Shown piece after piece: positions 49,101-56,637 of a DNA stretch of 64,000 nucleotides (position 1 is its first letter; every line of letters starts with the position of its first letter). The stretch is from positions 434,001 to 498,000 of the forward strand of contig JBKBKC010000001.1 of assembly GCA_046294265.1 (NCBI GenBank), given 5' to 3'. Below the pieces are notes generated by a model. The model was not told the origin of the DNA, did not search any database, and worked only from the letters and a program-made list of their open reading frames with translations. This DNA is from JBKBKC01 sp046294265 (lineage in GTDB: Bacteria > Pseudomonadota > Alphaproteobacteria > Rhodobacterales > Rhodobacteraceae). The translations under genes and the position numbers were made by a program.

Positions 49101-50647
49101 GCCCGCCGCCGCACCACGACATCTATTCCATCGAGGATCTGGCGCAGCTGATCTATGACCTCAAGCAGATCAACCCGCGCGCCAAGGTGACGGTAAAGCT
49201 GGTGAGCGCCTCGGGCGTGGGCACGATTGCGGCGGGGGTGGCCAAGGCCAAGGCGGATATCATCCTGATTTCCGGCCACAATGGCGGCACGGGGGCCTCG
49301 CCCGCCACATCCATCAAATACGCGGGCCTGCCCTGGGAGATGGGGCTGACCGAGGCGCATCAGGTCCTGTCGATGAACAACCTGCGCGAGCGGGTGACGC
49401 TGCGCACCGATGGCGGCCTGCGCACGGGGCGCGACGTGGTGATGGCCGCGATGCTGGGGGCCGAGGAATACGGCATCGGCACCGCCGCGCTGATCGCCAT
49501 GGGCTGCATCATGGTGCGGCAGTGCCAGTCGAACACCTGCCCGGTGGGCGTCTGCACCCAGAACGAGGCGCTGCGGGCCAAGTTCACCGGCACGGCGGAC
49601 AAGGTGGTGAACCTGATCACCTTCTACGCGCAGGAGGTGCGCGAGATCCTTGCACAGATCGGCGCGCGGTCGATGGATGAAATCATCGGGCGGGCCGACC
49701 TTCTGACGCAGGTCAGCCGCGGTGCGGCGCATCTGGATGACCTGGACCTGAACCCGCTGCTGATCACGGTCGATGGCAGCCAGAAGATCACCTACGACCG
49801 CTCCAAACCCCGCAACGCCGTGCCCGACACGCTGGATGCCGAGATCATCCGCGATGGCGCGCGGTTCTTCGAGGAGGGCGAAAAGATGCAGCTGTCCTAT
49901 GCCGTGCGCAACACCCACCGCACCATCGGCACAAGGGCCAGCAGCCATATCGTGCGCAAGTTCGGGATGCGCAACGCGTTGCAGCCCGATCACCTGACGG
50001 TGAAGCTGGCGGGGTCCTGCGGGCAGTCGCTGGGGGCCTTCGCCGTGCGGGGGCTGAAGCTGGAGGTGATGGGGGACGCCAACGATTATGTCGGCAAGGG
50101 CCTGTCGGGCGGGCTGATCGTGGTGCGGCCGCCGATGTCGTCGCCGCTGGAGGCGTCGGAGAACACGATCATCGGGAATACCGTTCTGTATGGCGCGACG
50201 GGGGGCTATCTGTTTGCCGCCGGTCGCGCAGGTGAGCGGTTCGCGGTGCGCAACTCGGGCGCATCGGTGGTGGTCGAGGGCTGCGGGTCGAACGGGTGCG
50301 AATATATGACCGGGGGCGTCGCGGTGATCCTGGGGCGGATCGGGGCCAATTTCGGCGCCGGGATGACCGGGGGGATGGCCTATCTTTATGATCCGCAGGG
50401 GGTGGCCGAGGATGTGATGAACATGGAATCGCTGGTCACCTGCGCCGTGGGCCATCCGCATTGGGAAGCGCAGCTGCGTGGCCTGGTAGAGCGGCACGCG
50501 GCCGAGACGGGCAGCGTGACGGCGAGGCGCATCCTGGAGCATTGGGCCGAGGAGCGGCGGAATTTCCTGCAGGTCTGCCCGAAGGAGATGGTCAGCCGCC
50601 TGCCGTATCCGCTGTCGGACGAGCGCGAGGCGGTGCCGGCGGAGTAA
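46103..50647 (+). CDS. gltB: Glutamate synthase (NADPH) large subunit
   Basis: 1514-aa subunit doing glutamine hydrolysis and reductive transfer of ammonia to 2-oxoglutarate. A 35-residue propeptide precedes the Ntn nucleophile Cys36 (HSSCGVGLVVAISGK). The class II amidotransferase domain is followed by the FMN TIM-barrel (ISGHNGGTGASPATSIKYAG, RTDGGLRTGRDVVMAAMLGA), 3Fe-4S cysteines (GCIMVRQCQSNTCPVGVCTQ) and a C-terminal Gly-rich beta-helix (GNTVLYGATGGYLFAAGRAG). The ATG overlaps the GFA stop. Its partner gltD is 1.6 kb upstream. Length is normal. Confidence 0.97.
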   Translation: MTHETFDDAWVRAEEDKRAWLDGNGLYRVEDEHSSCGVGLVVAISGKPSRKVVDSGIAALKAVWHRGAVDADGKTGDGAGIHVQIPVRFFYDVIRRTGHEPDMGKLVAVGQVFLPRTDFGAQERCRTIVETEVLRMGHYIYGWRHVPVDVSVLGDKANATRPEIEQILIRCDKDIDQEGFERELYIIRRRIEKAALAAQIQGLYLCSLSCRSIIYKGMMLAEQVAVFYPDLMDERFESAFAIYHQRYSTNTFPQWWLAQPFRMLAHNGEINTLKGNVNWMRSHEIRMAHNAFGEAAEDIKPIVPAGTSDSGALDAVFEVLVRSGRSAPMAKTMLVPEAWSKSTIELPKPWQDMYAYCNAVMEPWDGPAALAMTDGRWVCGGLDRNGLRPMRYVITGDGLLIAGSEAGMVPVDETTVREKGALGPGQMIAVDMEKGKLFHDTAIKDKLAAAQPYGEWIDRVVDLNALLRDVPEKALFAGADLRRRQIAAGYTVEELEAVLAPMAEDGKEMVASMGDDTPAAVLSKQYRPLSHFFRQNFSQVTNPPIDSLRESRVMSLKTRFGNLKNVLDENSSQTEILVLESPFIANAEFEVMIEKFGAQVAFIDCTFPVTPSLDDLRQGLERIRAEAEDAVRSGASHLVLTDEHQGPEKVPMPMILATSAVHSWLTRKGLRTFCSVNVRSAECIDPHYFAVLIGCGATTVNAYLAQDSIADRIERGLIEGSLTDAMRRYRDAIDAGLLKIISKMGISVISSYRGGLNFEAVGLSRALVAEFFPGMHSRISGIGLHGIEQKLEEVHARAWLHGDAVLPIGGFYKARRTGEKHAWEAQTMHMLQSACDRASYDVWKQYSAAMRANPPIHLRDLLDIKGLGKPVPIEEVESITSIRKRFVTPGMSLGALSPEAHKTLNVAMNRIGAKSDSGEGGEDPAHFVPEPNGDNPSAKIKQVASGRFGVTAEYLNACEELEIKVAQGAKPGEGGQLPGMKVTALIARLRHSTPGVTLISPPPHHDIYSIEDLAQLIYDLKQINPRAKVTVKLVSASGVGTIAAGVAKAKADIILISGHNGGTGASPATSIKYAGLPWEMGLTEAHQVLSMNNLRERVTLRTDGGLRTGRDVVMAAMLGAEEYGIGTAALIAMGCIMVRQCQSNTCPVGVCTQNEALRAKFTGTADKVVNLITFYAQEVREILAQIGARSMDEIIGRADLLTQVSRGAAHLDDLDLNPLLITVDGSQKITYDRSKPRNAVPDTLDAEIIRDGARFFEEGEKMQLSYAVRNTHRTIGTRASSHIVRKFGMRNALQPDHLTVKLAGSCGQSLGAFAVRGLKLEVMGDANDYVGKGLSGGLIVVRPPMSSPLEASENTIIGNTVLYGATGGYLFAAGRAGERFAVRNSGASVVVEGCGSNGCEYMTGGVAVILGRIGANFGAGMTGGMAYLYDPQGVAEDVMNMESLVTCAVGHPHWEAQLRGLVERHAAETGSVTARRILEHWAEERRNFLQVCPKEMVSRLPYPLSDEREAVPAE

Positions 50648-50682
50648 CGGGCGGGGGGGTGCGCGCCTCCCCCCCTCCCCAT

Positions 50683-50709
50683 CCCTCCCCCACAAGGGGG
50701 GAGGGAGGC
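50683..50709. terminator. GC-rich inverted repeat after gltB
   Basis: CCCTCCCCC-ACAA-GGGGGGAGGG forms a strong stem about 36-60 bases beyond the gltB stop. There is no T-run, so any termination would be weak or rho-assisted. The rest of the 134-bp gap to the DUF1269 gene is a C-run and the likely promoter. Confidence 0.5.
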
Positions 50710-50781
50710 TTATGACGCGAATCGTGGCTCAAAGCGCTTTGGCCGTGCTATCCTGCGCGAAACCTGGCCGGGAGGAAGCCC

Positions 50782-51321
50782 ATGTCCGATCTTGTCATTG
50801 TCGCCTATCCCGATGAGGCCACCGCCTTCGAGGTGCGGGCCGAACTGATGCGGTTGCAGAAGGAATACCTGATCGAGATGGAGGATATCGTGGTCGTCAT
50901 CCGGGATGAGGGTGGCGATGTGCATCTGCATCAGGCGGTGAACCTGACGGCGCGCGGCGCCATCGGGGGCGGGTTCTGGGGTGCGCTGGTGGGGATGCTG
51001 TTCCTCAATCCGATTGTCGGGGCGGCAGTGGGCGCGGGTGCCGGGGCGCTGGCCGGGCGGGCCACGGATATCGGGATCGACGATGATTTCCTGCGGGACG
51101 TGGGGCGCAGCCTGGACCGGGGCGGCTCGGCCGTCTGCGTGCTGATCCGCAAGATGACGGCGGACAAGGTGCTGGACCGGCTGGCAGCGTTCCGAAAGAA
51201 GGGGCGGGTGGTGCAGACCTCGCTGTCAAAGCAGGGCGAGGCGATCCTGCGCGAGATCCTGGAGGAAGGCGTGTCGCCGCTGAAGGCCGGGGCGGATCAG
51301 ATGGGGATTGCGACCGACTGA
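50782..51321 (+). CDS. DUF1269 membrane protein
   Basis: 179-aa protein. N-terminal ferredoxin-like part (SDLVIVAYPDEATAFEVRAE LMRLQKEYLIEMEDIVVV) and a Gly-zipper hydrophobic hairpin (GGGFWGALVGMLFLNPIVGA AVGAGAGALAGRATD) as in DUF1269 proteins. Members are often stress-induced, but no EcfG motif precedes this one. GGGAGGAAG lies upstream of the ATG. Its 3' end overlaps the convergent phosphatase gene by 25 bases. Function is unknown. Confidence 0.85.
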   Translation: MSDLVIVAYPDEATAFEVRAELMRLQKEYLIEMEDIVVVIRDEGGDVHLHQAVNLTARGAIGGGFWGALVGMLFLNPIVGAAVGAGAGALAGRATDIGIDDDFLRDVGRSLDRGGSAVCVLIRKMTADKVLDRLAAFRKKGRVVQTSLSKQGEAILREILEEGVSPLKAGADQMGIATD

Positions 51322-52088
51322 AGGCCCGGCCCCCGGCGTCGCGCCATCAGGTCTGCGTGCAGGTCGGGTGGGGCCAGGATCAGGCCCCGCACGCGCGGAT
51401 CGGGGCGGTTGAAGCACGGTGCGTCACCTTCGGTGTCTGTGACCACCGCGCCTGCCTGCGCCGCGATCAGGGCGCCTGCGGCGGCATCCCATTCCCATGT
51501 CGGGCGGAAGGTCAGCATCGCGTCATAGGCCCCTTCGGCAACAAGGCACATCCGCCAAGCCAGCGAGGCGCGGAATGCGCGCCGCAGGGGCGGCACCCCG
51601 CCGGGCCAGAGTTCCGGCGCAAAGGCGGGGGCGGTGGCCAGCGCGGCCCCCTTGCCCACCTGCGCCGTGAGCGGCTTGCCGTTCAGCGTGGCGGGGTTGT
51701 CGGCCATGGCGGCATAGGTGAGTTTCGGAATCGGCAGATGAACCACGGCGGCGATCACACGGCCCCGTTCGGCAATCGCCAGCGCGTGGGAGAAGTGCTC
51801 CTCTCCTGCGATGAAGGCACGGGTGCCGTCGATGGGGTCGATAATGAATACCCGTTCATGCTCAAGGCGCGCGGAGTCGTCGGGCGTCTCCTCCGACAGC
51901 CAGCCGTAATCGGGCCGGGCGGCGCGGAGTTCGGCGATCAGCATGCGATTCACAGCCATATCGGCCTCGGTCACCGGCCCTTCGCCGGGCTTTTCCCAGG
52001 TCTTGGGGTTCTTGCGCCAGAAGCGGCGTGCGATGCGCCCGGCCTCCTCCGCCGCCGCCGTCAGCAGGTCAAGATCACGCGCCGGCAA
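51297..52088 (-). CDS. Inositol-monophosphatase superfamily phosphatase (CysQ/IMPase-like)
   Basis: 263-aa Mg-dependent phosphatase. PVTEADMAVNRMLIAELR, WLSEETPDD, FIIDPIDGTRAFIAGEEHFS (the DPIDGT metal site) and TWEWDAAAGALIAAQAGAVV are the superfamily motifs. DPIDGTRAF resembles CysQ-type nucleotidases more than true inositol phosphatases. The only start giving a full N-terminus is TTG at 52088, which overlaps the pmbA end by 14 bases. It is less similar to the DPLDGTKEF type seen in the other copy at 20561, so the substrate is uncertain. Confidence 0.85.
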   Translation of the reverse strand: MPARDLDLLTAAAEEAGRIARRFWRKNPKTWEKPGEGPVTEADMAVNRMLIAELRAARPDYGWLSEETPDDSARLEHERVFIIDPIDGTRAFIAGEEHFSHALAIAERGRVIAAVVHLPIPKLTYAAMADNPATLNGKPLTAQVGKGAALATAPAFAPELWPGGVPPLRRAFRASLAWRMCLVAEGAYDAMLTFRPTWEWDAAAGALIAAQAGAVVTDTEGDAPCFNRPDPRVRGLILAPPDLHADLMARRRGPGLQSVAIPI

Positions 52089-53418
52089 TCGTGAGGCCTT
52101 CGACCAGCAAGGAGGGCACGCGGGTGGACAGATGCGCGCGGGCGTCGTTGGCGGGGGTCAGGCGCATCAGCATGTCGCGCAGGTTGCCCGCGATGGTGCA
52201 TTCGTTCACAGGGTATGCGATCTGCCCGTTCTCCACCCAGAACCCGCTGGCGCCGCGCGAATAATCCCCGGTGGTGGGGTTGATGGACGAACCGATCAGC
52301 GAGGTGACCAGAAGGCCCGTGCCCATGGCCGCGATCAGGTCGTCGCGGCTGGCGGTGCCGGGGGTCAGGTCGATGTTGGAAGTGGAGGGCGAGGGCGGCG
52401 CCGAGGGGCCGCGCGCGGCGTTGGCGGTGCTGGGCATCCCGAGCTTGCGGGCGGTGGCAAGGTCGAGCACCCAGCCGGTCAGCACACCGCCCTGGACGAT
52501 CAGGCGGCGGCGGGTGGGCAGCCCTTCTGCATCGAAGGGGCGGCTGGCGCTGGTGCGGGGGCGGTGCGGATCCTCGATCACCGAGAGGGTGGCGGGCAGG
52601 ACCTGCTGCCCCAGCCGGTCGCGCAGCCAGCCCGACCCGCGCGAAACGGTCGCCCCGTTGGCCGCCGACAGGAGGTGCCCGATCAGGGACGAGGCCACCC
52701 GTTCGTCGTAAAGCACCGGAAAGGCGCCGGTGGGGGGTTTGCGTGCGCCCGCCCGCGACAGCGCACGCTCGGCGGCCAGGGTGCCGATCCCTTCGGCCCC
52801 CGGCAGGTCGGCCATGTGGATGCGGCCCTCGCCGGCCCAGTCCCGCTCCATCTGCGTGCCGCTGCCGGTGAAGGCCACGGCAGAGACCGAGATGGAGGAC
52901 CGCGCATAGCCGCCCGCAAAGCCGTTTGTCGCCGCCAGATGCACATGGCGCAGCGTATGCCCCGCGCCCGCCTCGACCTGCACGATGCCGGTCTGGGCCA
53001 TGGCGGCGGCCTCGGCGCGGCGCGCCACATCCTCCAGCGCTGCGGCGGAAGGCGGATCGGCGGGATCGCAGAGGTCGAGCGGGGTGGCATCCCGGTCCTG
53101 CGCCAGCATGCCGGCCTCGGCGAGCCCGGCATAGGGGTCCACAGGCGCCTCGCGCGCCATGGCGACGGCGCGTTCGGCCATGGTGGCGATGGTGCGGTCC
53201 GAGATGTCAGAGGCCGACACGCAGGCCTGCCGCCCGCCGACCAGCACCCGCAGCCCGATCTCCACCCCCTCGGCACGCTCGGCCTGTTCCAGCCGCCCCG
53301 CGCGGATGTCGATGGAGACGGACTGGCCGTCCACCGCGATGGCATCGGCGGCATCGGCCCCGGCGCGGCGGGCGGCGGTCAGCAGCGCCGCGGTCAGGTC
53401 ATGCAGCGGTCGGGTCAT
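52075..53418 (-). CDS. pmbA: PmbA/TldD-family metallopeptidase
   Basis: 447-aa PmbA (TldE)-like subunit of the TldD/TldE protease, which matures microcin-like peptides and degrades antitoxins. Family pieces: VSIDIRAGRLEQAERAEGVE IGLRVLVGGRQACVSASD near the N-terminus, and C-terminal IGSSINPTTGDYSRGASGFW VENGQIAYPVNECTIAGNLR DML. PmbA lacks the HEXXXH zinc motif present in TldD, as here. The partner TldD is not in the window. Start MTRPLHDLTA at 53418. It overlaps the phosphatase gene by 14 bases. Confidence 0.92.
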   Translation of the reverse strand: MTRPLHDLTAALLTAARRAGADAADAIAVDGQSVSIDIRAGRLEQAERAEGVEIGLRVLVGGRQACVSASDISDRTIATMAERAVAMAREAPVDPYAGLAEAGMLAQDRDATPLDLCDPADPPSAAALEDVARRAEAAAMAQTGIVQVEAGAGHTLRHVHLAATNGFAGGYARSSISVSAVAFTGSGTQMERDWAGEGRIHMADLPGAEGIGTLAAERALSRAGARKPPTGAFPVLYDERVASSLIGHLLSAANGATVSRGSGWLRDRLGQQVLPATLSVIEDPHRPRTSASRPFDAEGLPTRRRLIVQGGVLTGWVLDLATARKLGMPSTANAARGPSAPPSPSTSNIDLTPGTASRDDLIAAMGTGLLVTSLIGSSINPTTGDYSRGASGFWVENGQIAYPVNECTIAGNLRDMLMRLTPANDARAHLSTRVPSLLVEGLTIAGA

Positions 53419-53544
53419 GGTGAGGCTCCTGCCCTTGTTCGGTGCGCTGCAGGTAATGCGGGGCGGGGGTGGGGGCAAGCGCGGGCTGACATGCAAACGG
53501 GCGGCCCCGTCAGGGACCGCCCGTGAAGGCCGTGCGACAGCGGG

Positions 53545-55050
53545 TTACTGAAGCCGCATCCCGTTGGCAAAGAACCCCTTGTCCTTGAACTCGATGGTCG
53601 AGGTCAGCGTGTCGGGCCCGTTCCCCGGCCGCGCGAACATGCCCATCATCATCCGCGCGCCCATCATCTGGTCCTGCGGGATCAGGCCCATCGCCCCCAG
53701 CTTGTCCAGGAGCGCGTTGCCACCCACCAGTTGCAGGTTGATGGCCCCGGTGGGGGTGGGCATCCCGCCAAAGGTTTCCAGATCGGTGTTGTCAAAGGTC
53801 AGCGCGCCGTTGCCTGTCAGCTCGGCCCCCGCGATCTTGATTTGCAGGGCGGGGATGTTGATGGACTCAAGCGTGCCCGGAGGCTCGCCCGAACTCATCG
53901 CCGTCTCGTCCGTCAGGTCGGCGGTCAGCGTGGCCTGCCCGCGCGCGTCGATGACCAGCGTTGCCGGATCGCGCGGCAGGTTGGCCATGGGATCGACCAT
54001 GCCCCAGACCTCATCCGACACCGAGAGGTCGCGCAACGTGACGCCCAGACGGAAATCCTGTGCCATGTTACCCTTGCTGATGGGCATCAGGAAATCGAAC
54101 GCGGTTTCCGCATAGCGGATCATCACTTCGGGAAAGGGGATCTGCGCACCCGACATGACCAGTTCGACACCCCGTGCACCGCCCTTGTAGGCCAGCTTTG
54201 TCTTGTCCATCGTCAGGCCCAGTCTGCCGCCGTCGGCCTTGCCGCGGACCGCTGTGGGCTTGCCGTCTTCGGTGATGTTCATGTCATAGGCAAGGGCGCC
54301 GTAGGTCAGAGCCACATCGGCGGCAAATCCCGCGGCCAGCGCCTCGGCCATGTTGTCCATGTTCATCATGCCGCCGAAAGTGCCGCCCGAGGTCGCGGCG
54401 AGTTGCGCGATGGTGGCGTTGACCTGCACGTCCGACCCCTGTTCGGCATCGCTGGCCGCGACGGCGATGGTCACGTTGCCGGTGCTGATCGACGAGGACA
54501 GGTCGATCACCCCGTCCGGCCGGGTGCTGACAAGGTAGGTGCCGCTCATCCGGTCCAGGGTCACGCCCACCTTGACCGGGATCGCCTCGCCGTCCTCGAT
54601 GACGCTGGTGGTGGCGATCCCTGCGGAATCGGCGCTGAAATCATAGGAGGTGCTGGTGGGCGTGCCCCCCGCGACCAGCCGCAGGTTGGGCTGGGAGATC
54701 TCCAGGTTCACGACCACCGGATTGCCCATGGAATTCACCGTCTCGATCGTCAGCGGATAGCGGGGCGACATCGTGACCTCGACCGTGCCGTTGCCCATGT
54801 CGCGAAAGCGCACCTCGTCCAGGGTGCCGCTTACCGCAACGTCGCCATCGGCCTGCGAGATCGACATGCCGGTGACAACCAGTGTGTCGCCCTGCCGCGT
54901 CTCGCCGGAGGTCTCGATGCTCTGGCCATAGCTGGCGGACAGCGATTGCCAGTTCTCCCAGACCTGTTCGGGATTGACCTGCGCCTGCAGAGCGGTCGAG
55001 GACAGCAGGAGCGAGACGACCGATGCACCGATGAATGCGCGTTGTTTCAT
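53545..55050 (-). CDS. DUF2125 secreted protein
   Basis: 501-aa protein with a signal peptide (MKQRAFIGASVVSLLLSSTA LQA) and a large beta-rich periplasmic body characteristic of the alphaproteobacterial DUF2125 family: QVNPEQVWENWQSLSASYGQ at the N-terminus, DTLVVTGMSISQADGDVAVS, RFRDMGNGTVEVTMSPRYPL and a C-terminal GNALLDKLGAMGLIPQDQMM region. An envelope role is likely, but no activity is known. I use the ATG at 55050 for the signal peptide. It is transcribed alone. Confidence 0.85.
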   Translation of the reverse strand: MKQRAFIGASVVSLLLSSTALQAQVNPEQVWENWQSLSASYGQSIETSGETRQGDTLVVTGMSISQADGDVAVSGTLDEVRFRDMGNGTVEVTMSPRYPLTIETVNSMGNPVVVNLEISQPNLRLVAGGTPTSTSYDFSADSAGIATTSVIEDGEAIPVKVGVTLDRMSGTYLVSTRPDGVIDLSSSISTGNVTIAVAASDAEQGSDVQVNATIAQLAATSGGTFGGMMNMDNMAEALAAGFAADVALTYGALAYDMNITEDGKPTAVRGKADGGRLGLTMDKTKLAYKGGARGVELVMSGAQIPFPEVMIRYAETAFDFLMPISKGNMAQDFRLGVTLRDLSVSDEVWGMVDPMANLPRDPATLVIDARGQATLTADLTDETAMSSGEPPGTLESINIPALQIKIAGAELTGNGALTFDNTDLETFGGMPTPTGAINLQLVGGNALLDKLGAMGLIPQDQMMGARMMMGMFARPGNGPDTLTSTIEFKDKGFFANGMRLQ

Positions 55051-55187
55051 GATCAAACCTTTCTCATGGTCGAAATTCGGGCGCAGCATCGGTCCATGGC
55101 GCGGGACGGTCAAGTGAATCCTTGGTGTCGCCCGGTTTGCGGTCGGCGCAGGGAATGTTATGGCGGAAGCGGCAAAAGGGGCGCGGG

Positions 55188-55931
55188 ATGCAGGACAGGA
55201 CAGTGGTGATCACCGGGGCGAGCCGGGGGATCGGGGCGGCGGCGGCGCGAGCCTTTTCCGGCGCGGGCGCGCGCGTGGCGCTTTTGGCGCGCAGCGAGGC
55301 GCAGGTGGCGGCCCTTGCGGCCGAGATCGGTCCCGCCGCGATGGCGGTGACCTGCGATGTGGCGGATGCGGTGCAGATGGACTGGGCGCTGCGCCGTGTG
55401 ACCGAACGGTTCGGACCCCTTGACGTGATGATCAACAACGCGGGCGTGATCGCACCCATCGCCCGCCTGTCCGATGCGGATCCCGCCGCATGGGGCGCGG
55501 CGGTTGATGTGAACCTCAAGGGTGTCCTTCACGGCATGCGCGCGGCCCTGCCACATCTGCGCCGCCCCGGCGGCACGGTCATCACCGTCTCCTCGGGTGC
55601 CGCCCACACCCCGCTGGAAGGGTGGAGCGCCTATTGCGCGTCCAAGGCGGGGGCGGCGATGCTGACCGCCTGCCTGCATCTGGAAGAGGGTCCGTCGGGC
55701 CTTCGCGTGATGGGCCTGTCGCCAGGCACGGTGGCCACCGACATGCAGGTGGCGATCAAGGCCAGCGGGGTGAACCCGGTCAGCCAGCTTGACCCTGCGG
55801 CGCATATCCCGGCGGAGTGGGCGGCGCGCGCGCTGGTGTGGATGTGCGGCCCCGATGCCGATGCCTTCCTCGGCCAGGAGATCGCGCTGCGCGACCCGGC
55901 CATCCGCCGCCGCGTGGGGCTGATCGCGTGA
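55188..55931 (+). CDS. Short-chain dehydrogenase/reductase
   Basis: 247-aa NAD(P)-dependent SDR. Cofactor loop VVITGASRGIGAAAARAFSG; NNAG motif MINNAGVIAPIARLSDAD; catalytic Ser in VSSGAAHTPLEGW and Tyr-x3-Lys in AYCASKAGAAM; then SPGTVATDMQ. The substrate is unknown. The stop overlaps the enoyl-CoA hydratase start by 4 bases (GTGA), so the pair may process one acyl or alcohol substrate. The ATG at 55188 is favoured because the Rossmann fold begins at once after it. Confidence 0.9.
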   Translation: MQDRTVVITGASRGIGAAAARAFSGAGARVALLARSEAQVAALAAEIGPAAMAVTCDVADAVQMDWALRRVTERFGPLDVMINNAGVIAPIARLSDADPAAWGAAVDVNLKGVLHGMRAALPHLRRPGGTVITVSSGAAHTPLEGWSAYCASKAGAAMLTACLHLEEGPSGLRVMGLSPGTVATDMQVAIKASGVNPVSQLDPAAHIPAEWAARALVWMCGPDADAFLGQEIALRDPAIRRRVGLIA

Positions 55932-56548
55932 TCCGCGTCGAGGACCGCGCGGGCGGCACCCTGCGGCTGATCACGCTGGACCGTCCGGCCAAGGCCAATG
56001 CGCTGACCGCCGAAATGCTGGGGGCGCTCTGCGCGGCGGTGGAGGGCGCGGCCCCGGCGCGGGCGCTGGTGCTGACCGGGGCAGGCAGAGTCTTCTCGGC
56101 CGGGGCCGACCTGGACGCCGCGCGGACGGGGCTGGCGCTCAGTCCGCTGTGGGAACGGCTCTCAGGCTCCATCGCCGCCTTTCCGGGCCTGACGGTGGCG
56201 GCGTTGAACGGCACGGTGGCGGGCGGGGCCTTGGGCATGGTGCTGGCCTGCGACCTGCGCATCGCTGTGCCCGGCGCGCGCGCCTTCTACCCGGTGATGC
56301 GGCTGGGATTGCTGCCGCAACCCTCCGACCCCGGCCGCCTGGCCGCCCTTGTCGGCCCCGCCCGCGCGCGGCTGATCCTGATGGCGGGCGCGCGGGCCAG
56401 CGCGGACGAGGCCCTGGCCTGGGGGCTGTTCGACCGTATCGTGCCGCCCGAGACCCTGCTGGACGAGGCTGCGGCCCTGACCGCCGACGCCCGCGCCGCC
56501 GACCCCGCCCATGCCGCGGCCATTGCCGCGATGCTGCCGCGCCGCTGA
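55928..56548 (+). CDS. Enoyl-CoA hydratase/isomerase family protein (short)
   Basis: 206-aa crotonase-fold protein, shorter than the usual 255-260 aa and lacking the C-terminal helices that close the trimer interface. The oxyanion-hole region is FSAGADLDAAR and the second is GTVAGGALGMVLACDLRIAV. The usual catalytic Glu positions are not obvious. GTG at 55928 overlaps the SDR stop. It may be a hydratase, isomerase or thioesterase, or a non-catalytic form. A terminator-like repeat follows. Confidence 0.8.
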   Translation: MIRVEDRAGGTLRLITLDRPAKANALTAEMLGALCAAVEGAAPARALVLTGAGRVFSAGADLDAARTGLALSPLWERLSGSIAAFPGLTVAALNGTVAGGALGMVLACDLRIAVPGARAFYPVMRLGLLPQPSDPGRLAALVGPARARLILMAGARASADEALAWGLFDRIVPPETLLDEAAALTADARAADPAHAAAIAAMLPRR

Positions 56549-56561
56549 AGCCTTCACCTTC

Positions 56562-56635
56562 ATCTTCTTCTGTCCCCAAATATCCCACGGGGGGTCCGGG
56601 GGGTGTGAAACCCCCCGGGGCCGGGGCCAATCCTG
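56562..56635. repeat. Intergenic terminator-like repeat (fourth copy)
   Basis: CTTCTTCTGT, then CCCCAAATATCCCACGGGGGG and a CCGGGGGG-TGTGAAA-CCCCCCGG hairpin (56596-56618). It is the same design as at 2506-2660 and 11781-11840. It fills the gap between two convergent genes (ECH and HyuB). Confidence 0.68.
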
Positions 56636-56637
56636 CG

